A DNA stretch of 41,942 nucleotides, from NCBI GenBank assembly GCA_012517815.1, contig JAAYUF010000080.1:1-41942 (forward strand), read 5' to 3'. Source of the DNA: Clostridiales bacterium. Lineage in GTDB: Bacteria > Bacillota > Clostridia > Christensenellales > Aristaeellaceae. The translations under genes and the position numbers were made by a program. Shown in pieces: positions 40,653 through 41,942 of the stretch (its first letter is position 1; every line of letters starts with the position of its first letter). The notes below the pieces were generated by a model. That model saw only the letters and a list, made by a program, of their open reading frames with translations, was not told the DNA's origin and ran no database searches.

Positions 40653-41653
40653 CGCCCAAGGAACTGTCCATCAAGCAGATTTCGGAACTGTCGGGCGTTT
40701 CGACGGCCACCGTATCGCGCGTGATCAACCACAACGGACGCTTCAGCAAGGAAACGGAAGAGCGCGTGCTGTCGGTGATCGAGCAGTACCAGTATGTGCC
40801 CAACATGGTGGCCCGCGGGCTGCGGCGCAACGCTTCGCAGATCGTGGGCATCATCGTGCCGGATATCACCAACGAGTTCTTTGCGCGCATTGTGCTTCGG
40901 CTCCAGATCAACCTGTTTGAGAAGAACTTTTCCGCCGTGATCTGCAACACCAACGAAAACGAGCAGCTGGAAGTCAGCCATCTGCAGTTTCTGCGGGCGC
41001 AGAACGTGAGCGGGCTGGTGTTCATCTCGGGGAATCCCAGCCATACGCAGCCCAACCCCAACTATCCCACGGTGTTCATCGACCGCCGCCCCAAGGACGT
41101 GATGGCGAAGGATACGATCATCATCGAGAGCGACAACGTGCGCGGCGGCTATCTGGCGGGCAAGGCGCTCGCGGAAGGCGGAGCGCGGAGAATCGCAACC
41201 ATCATGGACAGCCGCATGCATACGGCGGGAGAAACGCGCTACCAGGGCTGGAAGAAGGCGATGGAGGAAGCCGGCATCCCGATCCTGCCCGAGCTGCAGC
41301 TCAAGGTGCCGCTGGTCGGCTTCAATGCTGCGTACGAAAGCGTCAGCCATCTTCTGAAAAGCCGGCAGTCGTTTGACGGCCTGTTCTGCGGCACGGACTG
41401 GTTGGCCATGGGCGCGTTGGCCACGCTGCACGAGCACGGCGTGCACGTGCCTTCAGATGTAAGCGTAATCGGCTTTGATGACGTGTCCATCGCAACGTTC
41501 AGCAGCAAGCCGATCACGACCATCCGCCAGGATGCGGAGCGCATGGGAGACCTTGCGGTGGAGCTGCTGTTGCGGCGCATGGAGGGGGAGAAGATAGACA
41601 GACCGCACCGTGTGCTGGGGGTGGAGCTGGTACGCCGTTCCACCACCGGATGA
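40649..41653 (+). CDS. LacI-family repressor, probable regulator of the allose operon
   Basis: 334 residues. LacI helix-turn-helix and hinge: SIKQISELSGVSTATVSRVINHNGRFSKETEERVLSVIEQYQYVPNMVARGLRRN (about 6-60), then a sugar-binding-protein-like domain with VGIIVPDITNEFFARIV, VFIDRRP, FCGTDWLAMGALATLHEHGVHVPSDVSVIGFDDVSIATF. Full length. The CG-centred palindromes at 33336, 33495 and 33527 are of the type bound by this family, making it the natural candidate repressor, with a sugar or sugar phosphate as inducer (inference). No E. coli AlsR (RpiR family) homologue is present. Confidence 0.9.
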   Translation: MTPKELSIKQISELSGVSTATVSRVINHNGRFSKETEERVLSVIEQYQYVPNMVARGLRRNASQIVGIIVPDITNEFFARIVLRLQINLFEKNFSAVICNTNENEQLEVSHLQFLRAQNVSGLVFISGNPSHTQPNPNYPTVFIDRRPKDVMAKDTIIIESDNVRGGYLAGKALAEGGARRIATIMDSRMHTAGETRYQGWKKAMEEAGIPILPELQLKVPLVGFNAAYESVSHLLKSRQSFDGLFCGTDWLAMGALATLHEHGVHVPSDVSVIGFDDVSIATFSSKPITTIRQDAERMGDLAVELLLRRMEGEKIDRPHRVLGVELVRRSTTG

Positions 41654-41782
41654 TAGATGAATGAAAACATGAAGGCAATGGATCAATGTCCGTGATGGAT
41701 CGAACATAAATCAGAACTATTTCGAATTCGTGTGGAGTCCGTTGTGAATTAAAAATAACGAGGCGAGATTTGATTTTTCCTG

Positions 41783-41811
41783 TTGACATGCCCCCCGGAT
41801 CATGGTATTAT
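41783..41811 (+). promoter_or_regulatory. Strong promoter at the right edge
   Basis: TTGACA (41783-41788), 17-base spacer, TATTAT (41806-41811) preceded by TGG, so it also has an extended -10. It faces out of the window; the regulated gene is not visible. Confidence 0.8.
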
Positions 41812-41817
41812 AGTAAA

Positions 41818-41942
41818 GCTCGCTTGAGGGCGACGAACCTTGAAAATGATACAGAGGAAAGCGAAACGCAAAGCGCAGTCAATAATTTGAGTAGATGTGC
41901 TTGACCGTTCCCGGGAGCCGAGAGGCGAGCGGGGACGGAGGA
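41818..41942 (+). other. Untranslated structured leader running off the window
   Basis: About 125 transcribed bases without an open frame. ACCTTGAAAATGATACAG (41838 onward) resembles the boxA-type CTTTGAAAACTGAACAG sequence found before or within rRNA operons of Firmicutes. Near the end, CCGTTCCCG (from about 41906) pairs with CGGGGACGG around a small GCC-GAGA-GGC hairpin with a GNRA-type loop, followed by AGGA, which could be a ribosome site. Either an rRNA-operon leader or a structured mRNA leader; the window stops before this can be decided. Confidence 0.4.

Noticed and set aside
41840-41880. RNase P RNA or T-box leader, suggested by GAGGAAAGCG
   Set aside because: The conserved GUCCGGGC-type continuation of RNase P RNA and the T-box sequence with its terminator/antiterminator are absent in the visible part.

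Overview
The window comes from a GC-rich, low-GC-lineage-type Gram-positive bacterium, most likely a member of the Clostridia (my guess is a gut-associated Christensenellales or Oscillospirales relative). The inference rests on the fab/acc cluster order (fabT-fabH-acpP-fabK-fabD-fabG-fabF-accB-fabZ-accC-accD-accA), the use of FabK, strong GGAGG ribosome sites, consensus sigma-A promoters, LacI/cre-type operators and a Phe/Tyr leader-peptide attenuator. No phage, CRISPR, tRNA or complete rRNA gene was seen.

Region by region: (1) 1-2594, minus strand: part of an NHLM-type peptide export cluster (ABC2 fragment, C39-peptidase ABC1, and a 62-residue stub resembling the N-terminus of the HlyD-like partner). 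(2) 2844-3530: two tandem DUF4342-like small membrane proteins, divergent from the exporter. (3) 3898-5002, minus: a GNAT acetyltransferase and a TRIC/UPF0126 channel. (4) 5244-16243: a complete type II fatty acid synthesis and acetyl-CoA carboxylase operon headed by a MarR/FabT-type regulator with an operator next to its -10 box, ending in a DegV/FakB-like lipid-binding protein and a YaeR-like VOC protein, almost all translationally coupled. (5) 16363-22505: an aromatic amino acid operon (aroF, tyrA, aroB, pheA, aroE-aroK fusion, aroQ) behind a Phe/Tyr-rich leader peptide and an intrinsic terminator. (6) 22756-24828: a histidine phosphatase and a convergent MATE transporter sharing a bidirectional terminator. 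(7) 25249-29217: a carbohydrate ABC importer (binding protein and two permeases, no ATPase) interrupted by a repeat element. (8) 29460-31316: ftsH. (9) 31398-32237: a second copy of the repeat element and a diamine-acetyltransferase-like gene. (10) 32467-33278: about 0.8 kb of 17-bp tandem repeats. (11) 33336-41653: a D-allose-type operon (alsB, alsA, alsC, alsE, alsK, rpiB) under three palindromic operators, followed by AraC- and LacI-type regulators. (12) 41783-41942: a strong promoter and a structured untranslated leader running off the window.

The least conventional signals are non-coding. Two related intergenic elements (26796-27198 and 31429-31601) have ends that are imperfect inverted repeats, and each lies between two copies of a terminator-like hairpin belonging to the upstream gene (a perfect 31-bp duplication in the second case). 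This looks like a small mobile element that targets and duplicates transcription terminators. The 17-bp tandem array directly upstream of the allose operon and the Phe/Tyr attenuator with a possible long-range pairing are the other main items.
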